The translations under genes and the position numbers were made by a program. DNA of 64,000 nucleotides from contig NZ_JABAIV010000002.1 in assembly GCF_013003915.1 (NCBI RefSeq), forward strand, positions 744,001 to 808,000, given 5' to 3'. Every line of letters starts with the position of its first letter. Within the stretch, counting starts at the first letter, position 1. Below the pieces are notes generated by a model. That model ran no database searches and was not told where the DNA came from. It was given only the letters and a program-made list of their open reading frames with translations. Shown piece by piece: positions 17,740 to 25,061 of the stretch. This DNA comes from Telluria aromaticivorans. Lineage in GTDB: Bacteria; Pseudomonadota; Gammaproteobacteria; Burkholderiales; Burkholderiaceae_D.

Positions 17740-18681
17740 ATGACCAAGACCGCCCTGATCTGCGGATCGATTGCATTCGACAAGATCATGCAGTACCACG
17801 GCCGCTTCGCCGACACCCTGCTCGCCGACCAGTTGCACCGCGTGAACGTCTCGTTCCTGGTGCCGACCCTGCGCACCGAGTACGGCGGCTGCTCGGTCAA
17901 CATCGCCTACAACCTCAAGCTGCTCGGCGGCGCGCCGCTGGTGATGGGCACGATCGGCCAGGACGGCGGCGACTACCTCGAGCGCATGACCAAACAGGGC
18001 ATCGAGACGCGTGCGATCCGCACCATTGCCGACGCCTACACCGCGCAATGCTTCGTCACGGCTGACCAGGACAACAACCAGATCAACGCCTTCCACCCGG
18101 GCGCGATGCAGTACTCGCACGAGAACAACGTGGCCGATTGTGGCGCGCTGCGCGTGGCGATCATCTCGCCCGACGGGCGCGAAGGCATGCTCAAGCACGC
18201 AGCCGACTGCGCGGAGCAGGAGATCCCGTTCATGTTCGACCCGGGCCAGCAGCTGCCGATGTTCTCGGGCGAAGAACTGATCCGCTTCATCGACCAGGCC
18301 AGCTACCTGGCGTCGAACGACTATGAATTCGAAATGGTGATGGACCGCACCGGCCTGAGCCAGGCAGACATCGCCGCGCGCCTGGACGCGCTGGTCATCA
18401 CGCGCGGCGGCGAAGGCTCGGACATCTACGCGGGTGGCGAGCACTATCGCATCCCGGCGGTAAAGGCCGAAAACATCGTCGACCCGACCGGCTGCGGCGA
18501 CGCCTACCGCGCCGGCCTGCTGTACGGGATCACCGAAGGCTTCGACTGGCCCACCACCGGCCGCATCGCCAGCCTGCTCGGCGCCATCAAGATCGCCAGC
18601 CAGGGCGGGCAGAACCACACGTTCACGCCGGCACAGATCGAGCAGCAGTTCGAGGCGGCCTTCGGGTACAAGTTCCGCTAA
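17740..18681 (+). CDS. PfkB-family sugar/nucleoside kinase
   Basis: This is a 313-residue ribokinase-superfamily kinase. It has the N-terminal ICGSIAFDKIM, the EYGGCSVNIAYNLKLLGG substrate segment, and the C-terminal DPTGCGDAYRAGLL (about 248-261), in which Asp254 is the catalytic base and GCGD stands in for the usual GAGD. Sequence texture is closest to the adenosine-kinase/ribokinase branch, but the substrate cannot be assigned. It follows the DUF3426 gene by 19 bp and ends at a strong terminator, so it is probably the last gene of the accB operon. Confidence 0.88.
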   Translation: MTKTALICGSIAFDKIMQYHGRFADTLLADQLHRVNVSFLVPTLRTEYGGCSVNIAYNLKLLGGAPLVMGTIGQDGGDYLERMTKQGIETRAIRTIADAYTAQCFVTADQDNNQINAFHPGAMQYSHENNVADCGALRVAIISPDGREGMLKHAADCAEQEIPFMFDPGQQLPMFSGEELIRFIDQASYLASNDYEFEMVMDRTGLSQADIAARLDALVITRGGEGSDIYAGGEHYRIPAVKAENIVDPTGCGDAYRAGLLYGITEGFDWPTTGRIASLLGAIKIASQGGQNHTFTPAQIEQQFEAAFGYKFR

Positions 18682-18707
18682 GTGCCCGCGCGAAGCTTGC
18701 GCATATA

Positions 18708-18739
18708 AAAAGGGGCCACGTGAAAGCGTGGCCCCTTTT
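18708..18739. terminator. Bidirectional terminator
   Basis: AAAAGGGGCCACG and CGTGGCCCCTTTT form a perfect 13-bp stem around a 6-base loop with A/T ends on both strands. It separates the convergent kinase and YggT genes. Confidence 0.9.
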
Positions 18740-18762
18740 ACATTCACGACGCCGATACAGCG

Positions 18763-19290
18763 TCAGCCGAAAAACACCTGCCTCAGAACGAACTGGATAA
18801 TCTGGATCAGCACCAGCGCCACCAGCACCGATAAATCCATCCCGCCGATTGGCGGCACCACGCGCCGGATTGGCCGCAGGATCGGCGTATTCATCGCGTG
18901 CACGAAAGGTGCCAGCGGCGCGTTCGGATTCACCCAGCTGAATACCGCATCGATGATCAGGAGCGCCATGAACCCGTACAGGACCCAGTTCAGGAAGCGG
19001 AACAGTGCCCCCAGCAGCACCGTCTCCCAGGGCGCCCCCACCAGCAACAGCAGCGAGCTGGCCAGCAGGACCACCAGGAAGGCGCCGATCAGGCTCGCCC
19101 AGTCGTAGCCACCCATGCCCGGCACCAGGCGCCGTAGCGGCAGCACCAGCCAGTCGGTGAGCGTGAAGGTGAACTGCCCGATCTGCGCCGGCGGACGCAC
19201 GCGGATCGCCTGCATCCAGAAACGCAGCAGGAGCAGCCCGCCCAGCAGGCCGGCAGCAATATCGACAATAAACTGGAGAATGGACAGCAC
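18763..19290 (-). CDS. YggT-family membrane protein
   Basis: This 175-residue inner-membrane protein carries two YggT repeats: about 1-80 (LLLLRFWMQAIRV...QFTFTLTDWLVLPLRRLVPG) and about 95-175 (WVNPNAPLAPFV...NTPILRPIRRVVPPIGGMDLS). There are about four to five hydrophobic helices. The family is linked to cell envelope or osmotic functions, but no biochemical activity is established. The start is GTG with GAGGAG upstream. The terminator of the histone-like gene lies 15-45 bp upstream of the start. Confidence 0.9.
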   Translation of the reverse strand: MLSILQFIVDIAAGLLGGLLLLRFWMQAIRVRPPAQIGQFTFTLTDWLVLPLRRLVPGMGGYDWASLIGAFLVVLLASSLLLLVGAPWETVLLGALFRFLNWVLYGFMALLIIDAVFSWVNPNAPLAPFVHAMNTPILRPIRRVVPPIGGMDLSVLVALVLIQIIQFVLRQVFFG

Positions 19291-19301
19291 GTAGGCTCCT
19301 C

Positions 19302-19336
19302 AAAAAAAAACCGCTGTGTGAACGATCACACAGCGG
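19302..19336 (-). terminator. Terminator of the histone H1-like gene
   Basis: CCGCTGTGTGA and TCACACAGCGG form an 11-bp stem with a 4-base loop. Nine A residues on the left become a T-run on the minus strand. It ends the gene at 19402. Confidence 0.88.
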
Positions 19337-19401
19337 CATTTTGCCTGATCCAGGCAAGACTTGCTATTGAGCCGCGCTCTACAGCTGCGATTTGCAGCTG
19401 A

Positions 19402-20847
19402 TTACGGACGGCTGCTGGTCGGGAACGGCCAGGCGGCTGCCGGCGACAGCGCGGTCTTGGCTGCCGGAGCAGTCGTCGAGGCTGCCTTGCTATCGGCTTT
19501 GCTATCCGATTTCGAATCCGATTTCGATTCGGCTTTCGATTCCGCTTTGGTATCGGCTTTCGACTCGGTTTTCGCTTCCGGTTTGGCTTCCGCTTTGGTT
19601 TCCGCCTTCGATTCAGCTTTCACTTCCGGCTTGGCTTCCGCTTTTGCGGCCGGCTTTGCAGCAGGCTTGGCGGCGGTTTTGGTAGCAGCGGCTTTAGCTG
19701 GAGCTGCAGCTTTTGCCGGAGTAGCGGCTTTAGCAGGGGTAGCAGCTTTGGCTGGAGTCGCGGCTTTTGCCGGAGCAGCAGCTTTAGCTGGAGCAGCAGC
19801 TTTTGCAGGAGCGGCGGCTTTCGCTGGTGCAGCGGTCTTTTTAGCAGCTGGAGCAGCGGGTTTCTTTGCAGCAGGCTTAGCGGCGGCTTTAGTCGCGGTC
19901 GCTTTCTTTGCTGCCGGCTTGGCTACCGATTTGGTGGCTGCCGTTTTGGTAGCGGCCGCTTTCTTTGCAGCTGGCTTTGCTGCGGCTTTCTTCGCTACCG
20001 GTTTTGCAGCGGTTTTCTTTGCTGCCGGCTTGGCTGCCGATTTAGCTGCCGACTTGGCTGCTGGTTTAGCAGCGGCCTTCTTGGCAGCTGGTTTTGCAGC
20101 GGATTTCTTGGCTGCCGGCTTGGCTGCCGATTTAGCCGCCGACTTGGCTGGCGCCTTGGCTGCCGACTTTGCAGTTGCTTTCTTTGCAGCAGGTTTAGCG
20201 GCTGCTTTCTTTGCTGCCGGCTTTGCAGCGGCTTTCTTTGCTGCTGGCTTTGCTGCAGCTTTTTTAGCTGCTGGCTTTGCAGCGGCTTTCTTAGCAGCTG
20301 GCTTTGCAGCGGCTTTCTTGGCTGCCGGCTTTGCTGCGGCTTTCTTTGCTGCTGGCTTGGCTGCCGACTTGGTTGCCGATTTAGCAGCCGACTTGGCTGC
20401 TGGCTTTGCTGCCGCTTTCTTTGCAGCGGGCTTCGCTGCTGGTTTAGCAGCGGCTTTCTTTGCTGCAGGCTTTGCAGCAGCTTTCTTGGCTGCCGGTTTT
20501 GCTGCCGATTTAGCAACAGCTTTCTTTGCTGCAGGCTTAGCTGCCGGCTTTGCTGCCGATTTCGCTGCAGCTTTCTTTGCTGCCGGCTTTGCCGCTGCTT
20601 TGGTGGCAGTGGTCTTGCTTGCTGCAGCTTTCTTTGCAACAGGCTTAGCTGCCGACTTGGTTGCCGACTTCGCTACTGGCTTGGCTGCAGACTTGGTCGC
20701 GCTCGCCTTTGCTGCCGGTTTAGCGGCTGCAGCTTTCTTTGCTGCCGGTTTCTCGGCTGCGGCTTTCGCTGCTGGTTTCGCCTTCGTCACGGACGAAGGG
20801 GTGCTCTTTGCTGCTGCTTTTGCTGCTGGTTTTTTAGCGGTTGCCAT
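19402..20847 (-). CDS. Histone H1-like Lys/Ala-rich DNA-binding protein
   Basis: This 481-residue protein is almost wholly Lys, Ala and Pro. Residues about 1-350 are imperfect repeats of the AAKPAAKKA type, like eukaryotic H1 tails and bacterial AlgP/HctB-like proteins. The C-terminal third shifts to KAESKAETKAE repeats with alternating Lys/Glu and Ser/Asp, and the end is a conserved-looking AAAWPFPTSSRP. It probably condenses DNA without sequence specificity. The ATG at 20847 has a clear AAGGAGA ribosome site and a matched terminator downstream. The near-identical DNA repeats make length variation by recombination or slippage likely. Confidence 0.9.
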   Translation of the reverse strand: MATAKKPAAKAAAKSTPSSVTKAKPAAKAAAEKPAAKKAAAAKPAAKASATKSAAKPVAKSATKSAAKPVAKKAAASKTTATKAAAKPAAKKAAAKSAAKPAAKPAAKKAVAKSAAKPAAKKAAAKPAAKKAAAKPAAKPAAKKAAAKPAAKSAAKSATKSAAKPAAKKAAAKPAAKKAAAKPAAKKAAAKPAAKKAAAKPAAKKAAAKPAAKKAAAKPAAKKATAKSAAKAPAKSAAKSAAKPAAKKSAAKPAAKKAAAKPAAKSAAKSAAKPAAKKTAAKPVAKKAAAKPAAKKAAATKTAATKSVAKPAAKKATATKAAAKPAAKKPAAPAAKKTAAPAKAAAPAKAAAPAKAAAPAKAATPAKAATPAKAATPAKAAAPAKAAATKTAAKPAAKPAAKAEAKPEVKAESKAETKAEAKPEAKTESKADTKAESKAESKSDSKSDSKADSKAASTTAPAAKTALSPAAAWPFPTSSRP

Positions 20848-21519
20848 TGTAGTTCTCCTTCATCTGCGATGAAATAAGCTCAAGGTTAAAACCCGCTCTG
20901 CCATCTCTGGCGAGCGAATTATTCATCGGACCAAACCCGAATGGTGTGGGCCAATGAATCCGGCACCAGCTGAACTGCTGCAACTCCTCACAATTGCAGC
21001 ACTTCAGCCAAGGTCAACAGGCAACCGACTCAACATGTTTTCACTTCGCTACCCTCTCGGGCGCGAAAAGAAAAAGCCGCCATGCCTGAACTCAGGTCAG
21101 GCAGTGCGGCTTGTTCTTTTCGCTTCGCTTGCGTGCATACTAAATGAATCAGTGTCCTATTATTCGATCGATTACTGCCCGGATGGACGCGACAATATCA
21201 CATGTTCACGTTTTGACAAATTCAATCACGTAAAGTACACGAAAACTTTGTGAGTGCGCAAGCCGAACGCCGCAAACAAAACGTGTTTTGCACACTTAAA
21301 CATGCGCTCGCGCATTCGTCGGTTAACCAACACACCGCTGGCGCACCAAATCGCATTCCCGGTGATCGCCAAACCGTCTTCCGGCAGGTAATCGAAACCC
21401 GCCATTCAAGCAGAGCGCCTGCAAGGACAAGCGATACGGCAATCGGATTGGTTCGCCTCCAAACATGGTTTCGGCCGTAAAGATAATGCTGCGAACCCGT
21501 AACAGCGAACCCGCCTGCA
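20848..21519. other. Gene-poor 672-bp stretch
   Basis: This stretch lies between the histone-like gene and the glycosyltransferase stop. Base composition is visibly more AT-rich than the neighbours. Short open frames here have no recognisable family and no ribosome sites, and I do not call them. The only clear structure is the long hairpin at 21063-21123. The promoter of the histone gene should lie in the first 100 bp but no convincing -35/-10 pair is seen. Confidence 0.5.
21063..21123. terminator. Long two-part hairpin, probable bidirectional terminator
   Basis: An outer 10-bp stem (GCGAAAAGAA with TTCTTTTCGC) encloses an inner stem of GCCGC plus TGCCTGA paired with TCAGGCA plus GCGGC. The A-rich and T-rich outer arms make it terminator-like in both directions. 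It lies about 400 bp past the glycosyltransferase stop, so it may end a long 3' UTR or an unannotated small RNA. Confidence 0.6.
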
Positions 21520-23166
21520 CTACTCGACCACGCGCAACAGATCCATCTTGCACAGCCATGCCAATCCGCGCAGCAGCGTCGCGCGGTCGCAAGGCCCGAG
21601 CGTGTCGATCAGTTCTTCCACCTCCACCGGACGCGGGCCGATCGCCCCGAACATCTGTCCAAAATCTTCAAGGGTCGGCAGCGAGGCGGCGGCAAACCGG
21701 TTGATGGCCAGCTCACGGTACTGGTTCACCAGCGCCAGCGACGCATCCGGCGTCAGTTCCACCAGCGAGGCCGCGGTCAGCGGCCGGGTGGGATAGCAAG
21801 CGAACAATTTGAATGGGTCGGGGCGATCCGGCGCACGTGCCGGCAGCGCGGGCGCCAGCACCGGGTCGGCGCGGCGGCGTTCCGCGAGCTCGTCCCACAG
21901 CGCGCTGTAGCGGCCGAACACCACCTGCCAGTCGAATTCGGACTGCGCACGCCGGCGCGCCTGCTCTCCCATCATGCGGCGCAAGCCGGTATCGCACACC
22001 AGCCGGCCATAGGCCTGCGCCAGCAGCGCGCCGTCGAGCGCCACCGCCTGGCTGGCGTGGCCGCAATACATGTCGAAGCTGTCCACGCCGTCGTCGTAGC
22101 GCTGCGCCAGGTCGAGCCCCGCGCCCGGCCCCGGCATCAGGGTGGGGATGCGATAGCCGTCGATACCGTCGCGCACCGAGTCGCGGTAGCCGTTCCAGTC
22201 CGAGACCACGCAGGGCAGGCCGGCCGCCATGGCTTCGACCGGCGTCAGCCCGAAGGTTTCCTGGACGTTGTCGGCGAGCGAAGTGAAGACGTCGGCCGCA
22301 GCCCAGGCGTCACGCTGGTTGGCGGGCAGGCGCCCGTCCAGCTCCACCAGCCGCACCGAAGGACACAGCAGGGCTGCCGCTTCGCGGAAAGCCGTTTCGA
22401 TGGCTTCTCCCGCATACCAGCCGGCCATGACCAGGTGCACCCGGCGGCCGCCCTTCTCGGCGCGCTCGAGCGCGGTGAACATCTGCTGCGGATGCGACTT
22501 GGCATGCACCGACATGCGGCCGAGGTAAAGAAAGGCCACGTCTTCTTCGCCGATGCCGAAGCGGGCCCGCGCCTCCATGCGCTGTCCCGCTTCCTGCTGC
22601 AGGCCGGCGCAGTGCACGCCGAGCGGGATCAGGGGCAGTTGCGGCAGCTCGAAGCGCTGCGCACCGAGGCGGGTGCGCAGGTAGTCGGCCTGCGCCTCGA
22701 CCAGCACGCGCACGCTGTCGCGCACCACGCGCGAGGTGCAGACGATGGCGTCCCAGCTGCGCACCGGCGCCACCAGCAGGTTGGTCACCATGCTCATCAT
22801 CTCGTGCGAAGCGGTGGCATGCGCGATGCCGCACAGGCTGTAGCGATGCTCGCCGGCCTCGAGCCGGCGCCAGGCCAGCCGCTCGATGCCCGGCCCCGGG
22901 TGGTACAGGCAGCCAAAGTGCTCCAGCGCCTGCGGCGTCGATTGCGGCACCCAGGCGATCTCGCCCTGGTAGCCATCTTCGCGCAGCGTGGCGCCGAAGG
23001 CGTCGGCGTGGCTGCGGTCGGCGGCGAAGCATCCGACCTGCGCCGCATCGGAGTGATGGGCAATGGCGCGCAGCAGGCCGACGCCGGCGGACTGGCGGCC
23101 CATTAGCTTCTGGCCGGCGATGGAAAAGGCTTCGGGAACGTAGTGCAGGGCAAAGCTGTCTGGCAT
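21520..23166 (-). CDS. Glycosyltransferase, GT4-like, with C-terminal extension
   Basis: This 548-residue soluble protein has a GT-B fold. The donor-binding half includes FLYLGRMSVHAKSHPQQMF, VHLVMAGWYAG, and VFTSLADNVQETFGLTPVEAMAAGLPCVVSDWNGYRDSV, the GT4 E-x7-E region. The first 200 residues hold an acceptor-like domain, and a region after about 440 (helical, no known domain) extends the usual length. The start at 23166 (MPDSFALHYVPE) has a GCAGGAGA ribosome site 5 bp upstream; longer frames run into low-complexity sequence that is antisense-like. The gene lies 125 bp downstream of the Cys/Gly-tailed protein gene on the same strand. The sugar and acceptor are unknown. Confidence 0.85.
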   Translation of the reverse strand: MPDSFALHYVPEAFSIAGQKLMGRQSAGVGLLRAIAHHSDAAQVGCFAADRSHADAFGATLREDGYQGEIAWVPQSTPQALEHFGCLYHPGPGIERLAWRRLEAGEHRYSLCGIAHATASHEMMSMVTNLLVAPVRSWDAIVCTSRVVRDSVRVLVEAQADYLRTRLGAQRFELPQLPLIPLGVHCAGLQQEAGQRMEARARFGIGEEDVAFLYLGRMSVHAKSHPQQMFTALERAEKGGRRVHLVMAGWYAGEAIETAFREAAALLCPSVRLVELDGRLPANQRDAWAAADVFTSLADNVQETFGLTPVEAMAAGLPCVVSDWNGYRDSVRDGIDGYRIPTLMPGPGAGLDLAQRYDDGVDSFDMYCGHASQAVALDGALLAQAYGRLVCDTGLRRMMGEQARRRAQSEFDWQVVFGRYSALWDELAERRRADPVLAPALPARAPDRPDPFKLFACYPTRPLTAASLVELTPDASLALVNQYRELAINRFAAASLPTLEDFGQMFGAIGPRPVEVEELIDTLGPCDRATLLRGLAWLCKMDLLRVVE

Positions 23167-23290
23167 GCGGTCTCCTGCGGCCAGCGCATGCCGGCGGAAC
23201 GCGGCGAAAGGCTGGCCTGTCGAAACCATGATAGCGAGCGCCCGTGAAGGACGGCGCAGGCCTGCCGGGTGGTCGTGCCGGGCCTGCGGG

Positions 23291-24109
23291 CTAGCTGCCG
23301 CCGCAGCCCCCGCCGCCGCAGCCGCCGCCACACGAACCGCCGCCGCTGCACGAGGCGGCGCCGTCGCCTGCCCCGCCGTCGCCGCCCGCTTCGATATCGG
23401 CCCCGATGTGGTCGACGAAGCTGTCTTCGCCTTCGAAGCGCAAGGCATGGATGCCGCTCAGGCGCGCGCCTTCGTCGTACTCGGCGGCGCTGATCAAGCC
23501 GGCCTGGAACAGGCCAAACGAGGTCAGCCCATCCGGGAAGGACAGCTTCTTCCCGGGATTCCCGAACGCGTCCAGGCTTGAGCAGGCAACCAGGCCACCG
23601 ACGATCCGGTAGCCGAAACCATGCGGCATGCCGAGGCGCGCATCCAGCGAAAACAGCCGCGGCAGGCTGGGACCGGCGACCGGGCGCGATGCGCGGCGGC
23701 GTGCCTGCACCAGGCAGGCCCCGAGGGCCTTGTTCATGTCTTCCTGCATCTGGGCGCGCTCGACGTGCGGGATGACGCGCCCGAAGTGGCGGATGCAGAA
23801 AGCCTCGAGGCCCGGCGCATCCATGCGCGTCCACGCATGCCAGACCGAGTCGGCGGCGCGCGAAGGCAGGCCGCAGGGCTTGCCGGCCGCCGCCATGCAA
23901 TCGAAGAACATCATCAGCCCTTCGGCCGCCTGCGCGTAGAAGGCGGCGGCGCGGGGAATGCGGGGAAACTCGTCGCGCGAGGTCTCTGACCAATATGGAA
24001 ACAGCGTTGCCGGCACATCGGCCAGCACGGCGGCATAGGTCGAATGGGCGAACTCGCGTTCAACCGTGCGGGTTTCCGATTCCCAGACTGCCCTGACATT
24101 CATGGCCAT
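23291..24109 (-). CDS. Hypothetical protein with Cys/Gly-rich C-terminal tail
   Basis: This 272-residue protein has no signal peptide. About 20-115 contains FPYW...EFPRIP...LMMFFDC, then LPSRAADSVWHAWTRMD and FCIRHFGRVIPH. The W-H-A-W...F-C...H arrangement recalls the plant/bacterial GRDP-like (glycine-rich domain protein) family, a resemblance I infer from motif order. A short SHOCT-like segment (LFQAGLISAAEYDEGARL) lies near 205. The last about 20 residues are only Cys, Gly and Ser with five Cys. A truncated paralogue is immediately upstream and a glycosyltransferase downstream. The first ATG at 24109 and a second at 24103 are equally possible. Function unknown. Confidence 0.75.
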   Translation of the reverse strand: MAMNVRAVWESETRTVEREFAHSTYAAVLADVPATLFPYWSETSRDEFPRIPRAAAFYAQAAEGLMMFFDCMAAAGKPCGLPSRAADSVWHAWTRMDAPGLEAFCIRHFGRVIPHVERAQMQEDMNKALGACLVQARRRASRPVAGPSLPRLFSLDARLGMPHGFGYRIVGGLVACSSLDAFGNPGKKLSFPDGLTSFGLFQAGLISAAEYDEGARLSGIHALRFEGEDSFVDHIGADIEAGGDGGAGDGAASCSGGGSCGGGCGGGGCGGS

Positions 24110-24204
24110 CCCCTGTCGTGGATCCTCCGGTTACGTTAGTTCACGGAAACTGAACAGATACCGATAAATATCAAACTAAACTGGCTAGGCTTGCGCTCAC
24201 GTAA

Positions 24205-24231
24205 GGAAAAAAACCGTCGTGCGACGGGTTT
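24205..24231 (-). terminator. Terminator of the frameshifted paralogue
   Basis: ACCGTCG and CGACGGGT form a short GC-rich stem with a 2-base loop. Seven A residues to its left make a T-run on the minus strand. It separates the two paralogous genes, so they are separate transcripts. Confidence 0.75.
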
Positions 24232-24261
24232 GTTGTTTGCTGATCCAGCACTGCGGGCCCG

Positions 24262-24920
24262 TCAGCCTCCGCTGCAAGGGCCAGGGCGCGCGGCTTCCTC
24301 ATATTCGGCTTCGCTGACCAGGCCGGCCACGTAAAGGCCATGGGGTGTCAGCGCTTCCGGGAAGGACACGCGGTCTTGCGCGTTCCCGAATTCGTCCAGG
24401 GCAGAACAGGCCACCAGTCCACGGATGATCCTGTAGCCGTAGCCCTGGGGCATGCCAAACCGGCTATCCAGCGAAAACAGGGGGGCAGGCAGGCGCCTGC
24501 GGCCGGCTGAGACGCGCGGCGGCGTGCGACGACCAGGCAGGTGGCCAGTGCCCTGTCCATGCCCGCCATCATCCCCGCTTGTCCGGGATGCGGGATCACC
24601 CGGCCGACATGGCGGACGCTGAAACGGTGGAGACCCGATTCATCCAGGAACGTCCATGCATGCCACACCGAGCCGGCCGCAAGCGAAGGCAGCGCACAGG
24701 CCTGGCCGGCGGCGGCCACGCAGTCGAAGAACATCATCAGTCCGTCGAGCGACTGGGTGTAGAAGGACGCGTCGCGGGGAATGCCGGGGAACTCGTGGTG
24801 CGCGGTAGCGGCCCAGTAGGGAAACAGCGTTGCCGGCACCTCGGCCAGCATCCGCGCATAGGCGGCCTGCGAGAGCGCCCCCGCGTGTTTCACTACAATC
24901 GGCTTCTTCGTCGCATTCAT
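24262..24920 (-). pseudogene. Frameshifted paralogue of the Cys/Gly-tailed protein
   Basis: Two overlapping frames together match the neighbour at 23291. The first (from 24920) gives LAEVPATLFPYW, GLMMFFDCVAAAG and GSVWHAWTFLD. The second (ending at 24262) gives MPQGYGYRIIRGLVACSALDEFGN and LYVAGLVSEAEYEEAARPG. The switch falls at a run of six G (24480-24485); one more base restores a continuous LPPLFSLDSRFGMPQGYGYR. The joined protein would be about 219 residues and ends GPCSGG, without the long tail of the neighbour. It could be a true frameshift, a slippage-variable gene or an assembly error in a homopolymer. Confidence 0.7.
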
Positions 24921-25025
24921 CGCCTCTTCTCCCTGGCCTATCCTTCGGTTACCTTAGTTCACCGAAGGACTGTGGACGATGCGGGAGCTCAAGCGACCGT
25001 GGCCAGGCTACGACCCGACGGCGAT

Positions 25026-25048
25026 AAAAAACCCGTCTTGCGACGGGC
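25026..25048 (-). terminator. Terminator of the sorbosone dehydrogenase gene
   Basis: CCCGTC and GACGGG pair around TTGC, with AAAAAA on the left giving a T-run on the minus strand. It lies 14 bp past the stop of the gene at 25062. Confidence 0.75.
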
Positions 25049-25061
25049 TCTAGTGGACTTC

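Noticed and set aside
19402-20847. CRISPR-like regular repeats
   Set aside because: The repeats are coding, contiguous and lack spacers; no cas gene is present.
19361-20872. Ala/Gly/Phe-rich plus-strand frame
   Set aside because: It is the reverse reading of the Lys/Ala repeats of the histone-like gene, which has a ribosome site and terminator.
20954-21480. Two short plus-strand frames in the gene-poor region
   Set aside because: No ribosome site, no recognisable family and codon use unlike the neighbours.
23291-23360. Precursor peptide (RiPP) call for the Cys/Gly/Ser tail
   Set aside because: The tail is attached to a full domain and no cyclase, radical SAM enzyme or export gene is nearby, so it is reported only as a hypothesis.
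23253-23448. Upstream extension of the glycosyltransferase
   Set aside because: The added residues are low-complexity Ala/Arg from the antisense of the Cys/Gly tail. The 23166 start has a good ribosome site.
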